Source: JAJNPS01 sp031378845 (GTDB taxonomy: Bacteria > Pseudomonadota > Alphaproteobacteria > Rhodobacterales > Rhodobacteraceae). Taken from it: a stretch of DNA of 64,000 nt. The notes under the pieces are model-generated. The model searched no databases, had not been told where the DNA came from, and was given only the letters and a program-made list of their open reading frames with translations. The stretch covers positions 372,001-436,000 of the forward strand of contig JANNES010000020.1 of assembly GCA_031378845.1 (NCBI GenBank), in the 5' to 3' direction. Of this stretch, positions 46,839-56,053 are shown in pieces (position 1 is the first letter of the stretch; every line of letters starts with the position of its first letter). The translations under genes were made by a program, and so were the position numbers.

Positions 46839-47342
46839 TTGCGCCAGGACGCGGATACCCCACCGCTATATGCCGCTTCGGTGCCGGTCTTTCGCCATTT
46901 CCTGGAGCGCATTTCGGGGCTGGTGGCACGCGCCGACGAGGCGGCTTTGGCGTACCGGATTGCCGATACCTTTCCGGCGCGCCAGCAGTTTGCAACGGCC
47001 GCCGGGTTTACCTTGCGCATCACCTGCCCCTTGGCGGGGCGCGAATTGCCCAGCCTGCCCGAGGCGCTTGGTCCCCGGCTTGCCGTCGCACGCGCCCTTT
47101 TGGGGGGCATGCGGCCAGATGAGTTTGCCGGGGCAGAGGACTTGATCATAACCCATGTCGCGGGATTTTCCGAAGTCAGCCAAACCGGCCGCGATTTCCT
47201 GTTTCGCTTTGGCCTGCCGAATTTCTTTTTCCACCTGACGATGGGGTATGCTGCCCTGCGTGCGGCGGGTGTGCCCTTGGGCAAAGCCGATTTCGACGGG
47301 TTTCACGCCTATCCGGCAGATTTCCGCTTTCCCGATCCCTAA
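46839..47342 (+). CDS. DUF1993 family protein
   Basis: This 167-residue protein matches DUF1993, a helical family with DinB-like character. It contains YAASVPVFRHFLERISGLV at the N-terminus and FGLPNFFFHLTMGYAALR with GVPLGKADFDGFH at the C-terminus. The start is TTG 46839, which has a perfect AAGGAG site 7 bases upstream; no in-frame ATG is suitable. The frame is open upstream, but codes implausible residues overlapping the methyltransferase region. Function is unknown; DinB-like proteins are sometimes metal-dependent thiol-handling enzymes. Confidence 0.75.
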   Translation: MRQDADTPPLYAASVPVFRHFLERISGLVARADEAALAYRIADTFPARQQFATAAGFTLRITCPLAGRELPSLPEALGPRLAVARALLGGMRPDEFAGAEDLIITHVAGFSEVSQTGRDFLFRFGLPNFFFHLTMGYAALRAAGVPLGKADFDGFHAYPADFRFPDP

Positions 47343-47431
47343 AGCGGCGGCAGGGCGACGGAACGCGGGTCTTGCGTCGTATGATCCGTTGCAAGGCCGA
47401 CTTCCTGCGCGCCGACTGCGAGGCCACCGAG

Positions 47432-48802
47432 ATGACGACCGACCCGACAGACCCGACGACTGCGATTGCCGCGTTTCGGTTCGGCTTTGGCCTGCCCTTG
47501 CCGAAAGGTGCCCCGGTGACGCCGGCCACGATGATCGGCCATCTTGTGGCGCCCGACCCGATGGATGCGGTCTATCCGCGATTGCGCCTGACCGAGGTGG
47601 CCGAGGCGACACGCACCGCCCATGAGGCGCAGGCCGCCGCGCGCAAGGATCGCAGCAAGGAAGCCGCCGAAAAAGCCGCAATCGACGTTGTGCTCACGTT
47701 GGCCGCGACCGGGTTTCGCCGCCAGCTTGCGCGCAGTCTCGACAGCCCGGATGGTTTGCGCGAGCGGCTGGTGCGCTTTTGGACGGACCATTTTACCGTG
47801 GTGACCCGCAACAAGCCGAATGCCGCGATTGTTGCAAGCTTTGTCGATGACGCGATCCGGCCACATGTCACCGCGTCGTTTGCACAGATGCTGACGGCAG
47901 CGACATTGCATCCGGCGATGTTGACCTATCTCGATCAGGTCGTCTCGGTCGGGCCCAATTCACGCTTTGGCAAACGACAGGGCAAGGGGTTGAACGAAAA
48001 CCTGGCACGGGAACTTTTGGAACTGCACACGCTGGGCGTGGGCGGCGGATATGGCCAGGGTGACGTGCGCGAACTGGCCGAGCTTTTGACGGGCTTGCGC
48101 GTTGATCCCGGGGAGGGGGTTGTTTTCGATGACCGCAGGGCGGAACCGGGGGCCGAGACGGTGCTGGGACTGCGCTATGGTGGCAAGGGGATGGATCCGA
48201 TCAAGGCGGTCCTGGCAGACCTTGCGCTGCGGCCCGAAACTGCGCGCCATGTCACGGGCAAGCTGGTCACCCATTTTCTGACCGATGCGGCGCGCCCGGA
48301 ACTTGTAGATGCACTGAGCGAGGTGTGGATGCGGACATGGGGCGATCTTGCGGCGGTGACCGGGGCGATGCTGGACCTGCCCGCATTCTGGAGCACGCAG
48401 GCACAAAAAGCGCGCAACCCGGTCGAGTTTCTGGTCGCCTCGTTGCGGGCACTCGGGGTCAGCGGTGCCGACGTCATGGCCGCCACCGAAAAGGACTTTC
48501 GCCAGTTGATCATGGCCCCCCTGATCGCGATGGGACAGCCCGCGCGGGGTGCCGCCGGACCAGATGGCTGGCCGGAAGCGCTGACGGATTGGATCACGCC
48601 GCAGGGGATGGCCGCGCGGATCAACTGGGCCATCAGCGCGCCCAAGCGCCTTGGCAAGACAATGCCGGACCCGGTCGCGCTGGTGCCGGAGGTGCTGGGC
48701 CCGCGCGCCAGCGAACGTCTGATCTGGGCGGTAGCGCGCGCCGAAAGCCGCAGTGACGGCGTGGCCCTGATTCTGGCCGCCCCCGAATTCAACAGGAGAT
48801 AG
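47432..48802 (+). CDS. DUF1800 family protein
   Basis: This 456-residue protein contains the DUF1800 pattern: LVRFWTDHFTVVTRNK, IRPHVTASFAQMLTAATLHP, KGLNENLARELLELHTLGVG and ARHVTGKLVTHFL. It starts RFGFGLPLPKGA after a short polar lead without an obvious signal peptide. DUF1800 genes are almost always followed by a DUF1501 gene, as here, 4 bases downstream. The pair is thought to act outside the cytoplasm, but no activity is established. Start ATG 47432 follows GCGAGG. Confidence 0.88.
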   Translation: MTTDPTDPTTAIAAFRFGFGLPLPKGAPVTPATMIGHLVAPDPMDAVYPRLRLTEVAEATRTAHEAQAAARKDRSKEAAEKAAIDVVLTLAATGFRRQLARSLDSPDGLRERLVRFWTDHFTVVTRNKPNAAIVASFVDDAIRPHVTASFAQMLTAATLHPAMLTYLDQVVSVGPNSRFGKRQGKGLNENLARELLELHTLGVGGGYGQGDVRELAELLTGLRVDPGEGVVFDDRRAEPGAETVLGLRYGGKGMDPIKAVLADLALRPETARHVTGKLVTHFLTDAARPELVDALSEVWMRTWGDLAAVTGAMLDLPAFWSTQAQKARNPVEFLVASLRALGVSGADVMAATEKDFRQLIMAPLIAMGQPARGAAGPDGWPEALTDWITPQGMAARINWAISAPKRLGKTMPDPVALVPEVLGPRASERLIWAVARAESRSDGVALILAAPEFNRR

Positions 48803-48806
48803 CGCG

Positions 48807-50030
48807 ATGCCCGATCTGCACCTGACCCGTCGTGGCCTGATCAAAGGCCTTGGCCTGAGCGCCTGTTCGGCGGCGGCGCATCCCTGGCTTACCTCCGTGA
48901 CGCTTGCAGGGTCCGATGGGCGCGCGCCTTTGGGTGACCACCGGCTGGTGGTCATCATCCTGCGCGGCGCGATGGATGGTCTGGATCTGGTCCAGCCGTT
49001 GGATGATCCTGCCTTTGCCACCTTGCGTCCGACGCTTGGGGCGGGCACCGGCAGCCATGAATTGACCGGGGGCTTTGGCCTGAACGCGGCGGCAGGCGAC
49101 CTCATGCCGCTCTGGTCGGCGGGGGAACTTGCGTTCGTGCATGCGACCTCGACCCCTTACCGCGACCAGCGCAGCCATTTCACCGGGCAGGATCTGCTGG
49201 AAGCCGGGGGCGGAACTGCGGCAGGCGACGGTTTGCCGCGCGATGGCTGGTTGAACCGGATGCTGGGGGTCGTGCCGGGCCTGACTGCCGAGATTGCCTA
49301 TGCGATCGGCACCGAGGCGCTGCCGCTGCTGCAAGGCGATGCCCCCGCGCGCAGCTGGGCACCGGATCAGGACATGCAGCTGTCGGCACAAGCGCGCCTG
49401 CTGCTGGAACATGTGCATCACGACGACCCGGTCTTTGCAGCCGCGGTTGCCGAGGCGCTGGTGCTGACCGAAGCGGGCATGACGGGCGATACGCGTTCCG
49501 CCAAGCGGGACAAGGTTTTTGCCGATGTCGATGCGCTGGTCGATTTCGCGGCTGACCGGATGTTGGCGCAGACCCGCATTGTGGCGTTTTCGCAGGCTGG
49601 TTGGGACACCCATCGGGGGCAGGCGCAGGCGATCGGGCGGCCCTTGTCGCGGCTCTCGCGCACAATCCTGCGGTTGGCGGAAAAGCTGGGGCCGCAGGTC
49701 TGGGGCAAGACGACGGTGCTGGCGATGACCGAATTTGGCCGAACGGTGCGCGAGAACGGCACCGGCGGGACGGATCACGGCACCGGCGGCGTGATGGTCG
49801 CGGCGGGGGGTGCGGTGAAGGGCGGGCAGGTTCTGGGGGCGTGGCCGGGTTTGCGCGACGGCGACCTTTACGACGGACGCGATCTGTTGCCGACCTCCGA
49901 TGTCCGCGCCTGGGCTGCGCTGGCGATGCGCGATCTTTATGGTCTCGACCGGGCTGTGCTGGAAAAGACGGTGTTTCCGGGTCTGGATCTGGACTGGACC
50001 GGTGCAAAGATCGGCGGGTTGATCCGGTAG
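48807..50030 (+). CDS. DUF1501 family protein, Tat-exported
   Basis: This 407-residue protein begins with a twin-arginine signal (TRRGLIKGLGLSACSAAAHP), so it is exported folded. The body matches DUF1501 of the alkaline-phosphatase-like superfamily: VVIILRGAMDGLDLVQP, TPYRDQRSHFTGQDLLE, FSQAGWDTHRGQA and LAMTEFGRTVRENGTGGTDH, with metal-ligand-type Asp and His residues. AGGAG lies before the ATG. It is coupled to the DUF1800 gene 4 bases upstream. A periplasmic sulfatase/phosphatase-like role is possible but not shown. Confidence 0.88.
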   Translation: MPDLHLTRRGLIKGLGLSACSAAAHPWLTSVTLAGSDGRAPLGDHRLVVIILRGAMDGLDLVQPLDDPAFATLRPTLGAGTGSHELTGGFGLNAAAGDLMPLWSAGELAFVHATSTPYRDQRSHFTGQDLLEAGGGTAAGDGLPRDGWLNRMLGVVPGLTAEIAYAIGTEALPLLQGDAPARSWAPDQDMQLSAQARLLLEHVHHDDPVFAAAVAEALVLTEAGMTGDTRSAKRDKVFADVDALVDFAADRMLAQTRIVAFSQAGWDTHRGQAQAIGRPLSRLSRTILRLAEKLGPQVWGKTTVLAMTEFGRTVRENGTGGTDHGTGGVMVAAGGAVKGGQVLGAWPGLRDGDLYDGRDLLPTSDVRAWAALAMRDLYGLDRAVLEKTVFPGLDLDWTGAKIGGLIR

Positions 50031-50123
50031 CCCAAAGCGCCGCACCGGGTTGGTGCGCGCAAGCGAGTTGCGCCGCCGTCGCCGCCGCCGCATAACGTCT
50101 TTGGGCACTCAAGCGGGGGTAAT

Positions 50124-50837
50124 ATGGGGACGGGTGACAGGCTGGGCGTGGTCGTCAGAGATTGGGTGCCGCCGCCGCCGCCGCAACAAGCGGTTCTTTC
50201 TGGCCAGCATGTGCGGCTTGAACGGTTCGAGGCGGATCGCCATGCGGCCGACCTTTTCCGCGCGTATCACGGGCATGACCCGCTTTGGGACTATATGCCG
50301 TACGGGCCGTTTGTCTCATCGGCTGCCTATCATCGCTGGGGCAAAGAGTTCGCGAGTGGCAATGATCCCGTCTTCTACGTCTTGCGTGACGCGGCCACCG
50401 GGCATTGCGGCGGCGTGGCCAGTTTCATGCGCATCACGCCCGAGCAGGGCGTCATCGAGGTCGGCGGCATCTGCATCGCCCCGGAAATGGCGCAAAGCCG
50501 GGCCTGGAGCGAAGCGATGTATTTGATGATGCAATGGGCTTTCGATGCAGGCTACCGGCGCTATGAATGGAAATGCAACGCGCTGAACATGGCGTCGCGG
50601 CGCGCGGCGCAGCGGCTGGGATTCAGCTATGAGGGCATTTTCCGCCAGATGATGATCATCAAGGGGCGAAACCGCGACACCGCATGGTTTTCGGTCATCG
50701 ACAGCGAATGGCCGGCCTTGCGTGCCGCGTTCGAGGCCTGGCTTCAGCCGTCCAACTTTGATGCGGCGGGCCTGCAAAAGGAGCGCCTGTCGGATCTGAC
50801 GCGGCTGGTGCGGCAGGCGTCTGACCCGGCGCTGTGA
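50124..50837 (+). CDS. GNAT family N-acetyltransferase (RimJ/YkkB-like)
   Basis: This 237-residue GNAT protein has an N-terminal Pro-rich lead, then VRLERFEADRHAADLFRAY, an acetyl-CoA binding region and the late RRAAQRLGFSYEGIFRQM typical of the RimJ-like branch acting on amino-group acceptors. The C-terminal 30 residues are an extra helical tail. Start ATG 50124 follows GGGGG. It stands alone between DUF1501 and a minus-strand response regulator. A short GCC-rich tract lies just before it. Substrate unknown. Confidence 0.85.
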   Translation: MGTGDRLGVVVRDWVPPPPPQQAVLSGQHVRLERFEADRHAADLFRAYHGHDPLWDYMPYGPFVSSAAYHRWGKEFASGNDPVFYVLRDAATGHCGGVASFMRITPEQGVIEVGGICIAPEMAQSRAWSEAMYLMMQWAFDAGYRRYEWKCNALNMASRRAAQRLGFSYEGIFRQMMIIKGRNRDTAWFSVIDSEWPALRAAFEAWLQPSNFDAAGLQKERLSDLTRLVRQASDPAL

Positions 50838-50843
50838 CGCGGC

Positions 50844-51623
50844 TCAGCCCAAGGGCTGCGGACGGGCTTTGCCAAAACCTGCGGGCAAGGTGCCGACCTG
50901 CGCCAGACGGTCCGCAAGCAGACGGCGCAAAGGCGCAAGCCCGATGCCGCCGTTGCGGGCGTCCAAAGCGGCGCTGACCAGTGCAGGATCACCCGCGTGG
51001 CGCGCGATGCCCGCGACAAAGCCCGTCACATACTCCAGCGGCAGATCGTCTTGTGGATCGCCCAGCAGGGCTGCCGCCTGCATCAGGTCGTCGCGCAGTG
51101 CCACGGGATCCGGCTCTGGTGTGACCATGTCTTGATCTGCTGGCCGCGCGGTCGATGTTCCGAGATGGTCGAGGATCGCGCTCTGAAATGCCAGCAGTCC
51201 GGCAATCGGCTTTTCCACAAAGCCATCGGCACCGGCGGCCATCGCGGCGGCGCGGGCGGCAAGATCGCCGCTCATCCCCAGCACCAATGCAGGGCGTGTC
51301 ATGCTTTGCGCCACCTCACGGATCAGGACCTCGCCCCGGCCATCAGGCAGGCCCAGATCGACCAGAACGACATCTGGCCGGTAAACGCCAAGATGCGACC
51401 GCGCGGCAAGGATGGTCTCGGCGCGGCGCAGGCGCGCGCCGGAACGCTGGCTCAGCAGGCGCAGCGCGTCGGCGGCAAACCGGCTGTCTTCGACCACAAG
51501 CAAGGTCAGACCTTGCAGCGGCAACTGTGCGCCGACGCCATGTGCGGGGCCGCCTGCGGGATACATCGGGCGGCCGAGCGCGGCGGGCAGGCAAATCGGG
51601 GGGGTAAAGGTAAGCGTCGGCAT
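50844..51623 (-). CDS. response regulator with unassigned C-terminal helical domain
   Basis: This 259-residue protein has a receiver domain at about 39-155: LLVVEDSRFAADALRLLSQ with the acidic pair, VVLVDLGLPDGRGE with the phospho-Asp, and DGFVEKPI with the conserved Lys. About 38 extra residues precede it. The C-terminal 100 residues form a helical segment with no known output domain (PVALRDDLMQAAALLGDP). The segment could be a phosphotransfer-like or dimerisation region. No kinase gene is adjacent. Start ATG 51623 has GGAG 7 bases upstream. Confidence 0.83.
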   Translation of the reverse strand: MPTLTFTPPICLPAALGRPMYPAGGPAHGVGAQLPLQGLTLLVVEDSRFAADALRLLSQRSGARLRRAETILAARSHLGVYRPDVVLVDLGLPDGRGEVLIREVAQSMTRPALVLGMSGDLAARAAAMAAGADGFVEKPIAGLLAFQSAILDHLGTSTARPADQDMVTPEPDPVALRDDLMQAAALLGDPQDDLPLEYVTGFVAGIARHAGDPALVSAALDARNGGIGLAPLRRLLADRLAQVGTLPAGFGKARPQPLG

Positions 51624-51797
51624 AGGGGCAGCTCCGCGAACGACAGGGGCGTTCAGGTAAGCCGAAACGTGTCAACAGGCGGTAAACGCGGTGTCAAAAA
51701 TGCGCATCTGGCGAACATGTCGCGGTGCATGCCGCTTGCTCCGACGCGCGCCTCACCGCATAAGCGGGGTTGCGGATTTCGACAAAGGCAGATGCCC

Positions 51798-52202
51798 ATG
51801 ATCGGACGACTTAACCATGTGGCCATCGCGGTGCCGGACCTTGCGGCGGCAGCAAATGTCTATCGTGAAACGTTGGGGGCCGTGGTTGGTCCGCCGCAAC
51901 CCGAGCCCGTCCACGGCGTCACGGTGATCTTTATCGAGCTGCCCAATACCAAGATCGAGCTTTTGCATCCCTTGGGCAACGACAGCCCCATCCAGGGCTT
52001 TCTCGACAAGAACCCGGCGGGCGGCATTCACCATATCTGCTACGAGGTGCCGGACATTCTGGCGGCGCGCGACAAATTGCTGGCGACGGGCGCGCGGGTG
52101 CTGGGGAGCGGTGAGCCAAAGATCGGCGCGCATGGCAAGCCAGTCTTGTTCCTGCATCCCAAGGATTTCAACGGCTGTCTGATCGAACTGGAACAAGCAT
52201 GA
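51798..52202 (+). CDS. VOC-fold methylmalonyl-CoA epimerase
   Basis: This 134-residue glyoxalase-fold protein contains LNHVAIAVPDLAAAANVYRE, FIELPNTKIELLHPLG, GGIHHICYEVPDI and KPVLFLHPKDFNGCLIELE, the pattern of methylmalonyl-CoA epimerase. It interconverts the D and L forms in propionyl-CoA breakdown, which fits the prpE gene elsewhere in the window. Metal ligands are the His, Glu and His in those blocks. Start ATG 51798 follows AAAGG. Its stop overlaps the DUF1467 start (ATGA). Confidence 0.88.
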   Translation: MIGRLNHVAIAVPDLAAAANVYRETLGAVVGPPQPEPVHGVTVIFIELPNTKIELLHPLGNDSPIQGFLDKNPAGGIHHICYEVPDILAARDKLLATGARVLGSGEPKIGAHGKPVLFLHPKDFNGCLIELEQA

Positions 52203-52465
52203 CCATCACCGCCGCCATCGTGTTGTTCTCGGTCACCTGGTTCATGGTCTTTTTCACGGTCCTACCAGTACGCTTCAAAAGCCAGGCCGATATGGGCGAG
52301 GTCGTGCCCGGCACGCCGAAATCGGCCCCGGCGGACCCGGACCTGCCGCGCAAGGTCAAGATCACGACGGTGCTGGCCGTGGTGATATCGCTTTTGATCT
52401 ACGGGGTCATCCAGTCAGGCTGGATCACCCGCGACAACATGGATGTCTTCGGGATCATGTCCTGA
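52199..52465 (+). CDS. DUF1467 small membrane protein
   Basis: This 88-residue protein has two spans, IVLFSVTWFMVFFTVLPV and VLAVVISLLIYGVI, separated by a polar loop with GEVVPGTPKSAPADP, typical of DUF1467. The gene overlaps the methylmalonyl-CoA epimerase gene by 4 bases; this pairing is widespread in alphaproteobacteria. Its function is unknown. The last 11 bases overlap the EI24 gene on the other strand. Confidence 0.88.
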   Translation: MTITAAIVLFSVTWFMVFFTVLPVRFKSQADMGEVVPGTPKSAPADPDLPRKVKITTVLAVVISLLIYGVIQSGWITRDNMDVFGIMS

Positions 52466-53150
52466 GCCGGGCCAGCCGGTGAAAGAGGTGGGTGAACGTT
52501 GCGGCCCCCAGAACCGGGACCAGCAGGTTCACGAACGGAATGGATAGCGGTGCGGCCATCAGGATGCCGGCGGTCCAGATCGTCCCGCGGTGACGCTTGC
52601 GCATGTTCGCGGCCGCAACGCGACCCAGACGCGGCGTGGCGACGGTTGAAAAATACTCGCGACCCAAAAGATAGCCATTGACGATCCAGAACACCAAAGG
52701 TGCCGCAAATCCTGCAAAGAGATAAAGCACAAACGCCACCGCATTGACGGCCACCACAACACCCAGAAAGTTGACGGCCCCGACCACATTTTCTGCCAGG
52801 CGCAGTTTGGGAGCCGGGGGGGCATCGGGGTAGTGCCGATCCTCAACCGCTTCGGCCACGTCCTCAAGAAACAACCCGGCAAAGGCTGCCGCAACCGGAA
52901 CCATCAAGAACACCGACAGCACGATCATCAGCCCGAACGACGCCCAGCCAAGGACGGCATCGACGCGTGTCACGCTGCCGATCCACGGAAGATCCAGCGT
53001 GTCGGGGGCAAACGCCTCGACGACCCACAGAAACGCAAACGACAGGCCAGCAAGCAGCGCCAGCGCAAGGACCGCCCCCAAGACCAGTACGCGGATAAAA
53101 CGACCGTCGCCCATTTGGCCCAGTGCCTTGAGAAAGTCGCCGAAAATCAC
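52455..53150 (-). CDS. EI24/CysZ-like membrane protein
   Basis: This roughly 231-residue protein has five or six hydrophobic segments, for example VLGAVLALALLAGLSFAFLW and VAVNAVAFVLYLFAGFAAPL, and the conserved NGYLLGREYFSTVA segment. This matches the EI24 family that includes the sulfate-related CysZ. Start GTG 53150 overlaps the nitroreductase stop (GTGA) and gives the usual short N-terminus; GTG 53162 is the alternative. Whether it transports sulfate is unknown. Confidence 0.82.
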   Translation of the reverse strand: MIFGDFLKALGQMGDGRFIRVLVLGAVLALALLAGLSFAFLWVVEAFAPDTLDLPWIGSVTRVDAVLGWASFGLMIVLSVFLMVPVAAAFAGLFLEDVAEAVEDRHYPDAPPAPKLRLAENVVGAVNFLGVVVAVNAVAFVLYLFAGFAAPLVFWIVNGYLLGREYFSTVATPRLGRVAAANMRKRHRGTIWTAGILMAAPLSIPFVNLLVPVLGAATFTHLFHRLARLRT

Positions 53151-53725
53151 GCGGGCACCCACGTGACGACGCGGTCCAGATCGGGGCGCGGACGGTCGGG
53201 CGGCACGACCGTCGGGGTGGCGATGTGGACGATGCCCGCCACCGTCTCGCCCGGCGCGCAGCCAAACGCGCGGGCCGCGAATGCCGGATCATGCGCAGGC
53301 CAGCCGGTAAGCCAGCACGCCCCCCACCCGGCCGCCGTCGCAGCCGTGATCAGCCCCATGCACAGCGCCCCCGCAGACAGAATCTGCTCGGCTACGGGGA
53401 TTTTGTCCGATGCTTTGGGCGACGAGATCACGACAACCGCCAAAAGCCCCGCATCGTACTGGCCACGCCCCTTGGTGACCTTTTCGGCGTCAGCCCCGAC
53501 CTCATGTGCGCGCGCCTCGGCAAGGTCCGCCAGCCGCAACAGGGCCGGGCGTTCCAGCACGATCAGCCGCCATGGTTCCAGCTTGCCATGATCGGGCACC
53601 CTCAGGGCGGCGGTCAGGATCACGCCAAGTGCGGCACGATCCGGCACGGGGGCGGCAAAGGTCTTGGCCGGCAGTGACCGACGGGTCAGCAAAAAGTCGA
53701 GGGCGGCTTGGTTCAGGTCGGGCAT
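53147..53725 (-). CDS. nitroreductase family FMN oxidoreductase
   Basis: This 192-residue protein matches the small nitroreductase family (FMN, NAD(P)H). LTRRSLPAKTF supplies the N-terminal Arg-Arg FMN-binding segment, RVPDHGKLEPWRLIVLE follows, and GWGACWLTGWPAHDP lies near the C-terminus. The usual role is two-electron reduction of quinones, flavins or nitro compounds; a substrate cannot be assigned. It is translationally coupled to the EI24 gene. Confidence 0.88.
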   Translation of the reverse strand: MPDLNQAALDFLLTRRSLPAKTFAAPVPDRAALGVILTAALRVPDHGKLEPWRLIVLERPALLRLADLAEARAHEVGADAEKVTKGRGQYDAGLLAVVVISSPKASDKIPVAEQILSAGALCMGLITAATAAGWGACWLTGWPAHDPAFAARAFGCAPGETVAGIVHIATPTVVPPDRPRPDLDRVVTWVPA

Positions 53726-53860
53726 GACGAGCCTTGTTGCAACGGGATCCGGCGTGGCAAGGGATAACGGTCCCGGAAGGAAAACGAAATGGCTGCCAGA
53801 CGTGGCAAAGCTCTTTCCAACCGGTACCAGGGTCGCAATCGACCGGGGCGGACCCCCCGG

Positions 53861-54106
53861 TTACACTGTGCCGTCAGCGTCGATCCGGTAGCTGCCCTCG
53901 GGCAGGTTCAACGCGGCGGCCAGATCGCGCACCTGCGCCAGCGACAAGACCAGCCGCAGCGGCGTATCCAGCCGTGCGTCGAACTGCTCCACCGTCACGC
54001 AATCCTCAAAGGCCGAGATGATCACATCCTCCTGCAACGGCAGGTCGGCGCCATCATCGACCAGCGTGATGACCGTCGCGTCAAACTCGTGCTCGATGGT
54101 GAACAT
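53861..54106 (-). CDS. small conserved acidic protein, unknown
   Basis: This 81-residue protein is acidic and mostly beta-like (FTIEHEFDATVITLVDDG), with a later helix RLVLSLAQVRDLAAALNLPEG. It has no signal peptide or span. I recognise no family, but composition and frame use are those of a real Rhodobacterales gene. It lies between nitroreductase and the divergent M48 lipoprotein. Confidence 0.6.
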   Translation of the reverse strand: MFTIEHEFDATVITLVDDGADLPLQEDVIISAFEDCVTVEQFDARLDTPLRLVLSLAQVRDLAAALNLPEGSYRIDADGTV

Positions 54107-54268
54107 CGGAACAGATTAGGCGGCAAGTTGGTCGATCACAATGGATTTGGCGTCGGGCAAAGTCCGGATTCTGCGTGTCGAGATGAAAGCCGCGTGATCG
54201 GGGCTGGCCCAAGGGCGGCGTTCTGCTAGGCTTGCGGACAAAACATGTATTGAGGCAAGGCAGACGAC

Positions 54269-54988
54269 ATGCGCGCAGCCCTTTTGGCCGCCCTCTTCAC
54301 CCTTTGTGGATGCGTCGGGATCACGGTTCCTTCCTCCGAACCCACGGCACCTGCGCCAGATGTCTCGGCGGGGCGGTTGCCTGCGCCAGCAGCGGCGCAG
54401 CTTTTCGTGTCGGTTGTCAATCGCGTGGAGCCGGTGGCCGAGGCGCTGTGCCGCGAACGCGCGCGGGGCGTGAATTGCGACATTCGCATCGTCGTCGATG
54501 ACCGACCGAACCAGCCGCCGAATGCGTTTCAGACGGTGGATCGGACAGGTCGTCCCATCGTGGGCTTTACGCTGGCGTTGATCGCCGACGCGCGAAATGC
54601 CGATGAGATCGCTTTCGTGATGGGCCATGAGGCGGCGCATCATGTGCTGAACCACATCCCGAAACGCCAAGAGACGGCACGCGGTGTCGCGATCCTTGCA
54701 GGGGCGCTGGCGCGCGCCAATGGGGCGACGCCCGAAGGCGTCCGCGCCGCCGAGGCGTTTGGCGCAGAGGTTGGTTCGCGCAGCTATTCCAAGGAGTTTG
54801 AGCTGGAGGCGGACGCGCTTGGCACCGAGATCGCGACGATTGCGGGCTATGATGCGGTCCTTGGGGCCGCGTTCTTCAACCGCCTGCCCGACCCCGGTGA
54901 TCAGTTCCTTGGCACCCACCCGCCCAACGCCGAACGCCAGGCACAGGTTGTCCGCGTGGTCGCAAGGCTGCGCGCGATCGGCTATTAG
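54269..54988 (+). CDS. M48 family metallopeptidase, lipoprotein
   Basis: This 239-residue protein starts with a lipoprotein signal (LLAALFTLCGC), so it is membrane-anchored in the periplasm. The M48 zinc site is present: FVMGHEAAHHVLNHIPKRQ gives HExxH, and YSKEFELEADALGTEI gives the third ligand Glu. The length suits the small Oma1/LoiP-like group that trims or clears envelope proteins. Unlike the M48-like gene at 28417-29439, its active site is complete. Start ATG 54269 comes after AGGCAGAC with a weak ribosome site. Confidence 0.88.
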   Translation: MRAALLAALFTLCGCVGITVPSSEPTAPAPDVSAGRLPAPAAAQLFVSVVNRVEPVAEALCRERARGVNCDIRIVVDDRPNQPPNAFQTVDRTGRPIVGFTLALIADARNADEIAFVMGHEAAHHVLNHIPKRQETARGVAILAGALARANGATPEGVRAAEAFGAEVGSRSYSKEFELEADALGTEIATIAGYDAVLGAAFFNRLPDPGDQFLGTHPPNAERQAQVVRVVARLRAIGY

Positions 54989-55119
54989 GGCAGAGGCGGA
55001 AACGCAACCGAGATCGGCGCATGGACAAGGTCCGCAGGGTCCGCTGACATCTCGCCAGCACAGGCTTTGCGCTTTTTGACGCGCGCGAGCATGCCCGGAT
55101 GCGGATCGGCCCCGTTGGG

Positions 55120-56053
55120 TTACATCTGGCAAATCTGCGACGTCGTGCCTTTGGGGCAGTGCGCGTGGTTCAGCCGGATGGTGCGGATCACGGGGCACGC
55201 GATGGTGCGGTCGCAGACGTCGGATGGAAATTCCGGGGGCTCCGTTCGCGTCAAGGGCATCTGGGTTGCGTTTATCCGTGTCGGTCCGGATCTGGACGGT
55301 GAACGGGTCGTGATAGCGCAGGAAATCGGTGTGCTGGCTGGCGTGGCAGACGGCGTTGGAATTGTCGCTGCGCAGGCGTTCGACACCTTTGGACGCAATG
55401 ATGGCGCGCGAAGTCGTCAGATCGGTGTAAAAGGCAGACTGCGTCCGGGCCGCCGCATCATGCGAAACGATGGCGAAAAGCTGGACAAGATGCGCGTCGA
55501 TTTCGGCGCGGGAAAGTGGCACGGCATCCGCGCCGGTGCGGTCGTTCAGCGCGTTGAGACTGGCCACCCGGGTAACCCCGTCGCCGGGGTCGACGTCGGC
55601 ATCTTCGCGCATCCGTTCCAGTTTGCGCGGCAACGCTTTGGCCGCGCGGGGTCCAAGCGTGGGAAAGAGGTCGCGGCCTTCGCGCCCGCCCCCCTTGCGG
55701 TCATCCTGCGGCCGCAACAGCCCGGTTTTGTCGGTCGACTTGAAGATGCGCGAGACGTCTTTGTGCGACACTGTGCGCGGGGAACGCGCGACAAAGATGC
55801 GTGACTGGTCGCGGGCGGACGTGGCGTCTTGCAGCCGGGCGTCAAGCACCTCGGCTTGTTCCGACCCGCGATAACTCACGCCAAAGGACGGGTCGATCAG
55901 AAGACCTCTTTGCCGTGGCCCGGCACGTCGGGGATCTTGTCGCCCCAGTCCGCGCAGGCCTGCGGCCCATAGGCGACCGCCCGCCCCCTTGCGGTGCCAG
56001 CGCGTTGCGGCCAGCACCAGCACGGTCGGCACGCGCATAAAGAGGATGCGCAT
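55120..56053 (-). pseudogene. frameshifted exported protein of unknown family
   Basis: A coherent protein can be followed only by changing frame. It begins as a signal-like MRILFMRVPTVLVLAA. It passes to a second frame for QACADWGDKIPDVPGHGKEV, then returns for LIDPSFGVSYRGSEQAEVLD and LTTSRAIIASKGVERLRSDN. It shifts again at a CCCCC run near 55235 to end with CDRTIACPVIRTIRLNHAHC and a stop at 55120. Each piece looks like real protein in its own frame, so at least three frameshifts are implied. The family is not recognised; the N-terminus suggests a secreted protein or lipoprotein. Assembly error in homopolymers is the alternative. Confidence 0.6.

Noticed and set aside
50065..50092. GCC-rich tract before the GNAT gene as a triplet repeat element
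   Set aside because: Short and imperfect; explained by local base composition.
48789..50108. A 439-codon open frame opposite the DUF1501 gene
   Set aside because: Arg/Gln/His-rich shadow translation; the Tat signal and DUF1501 motifs are on the plus strand.
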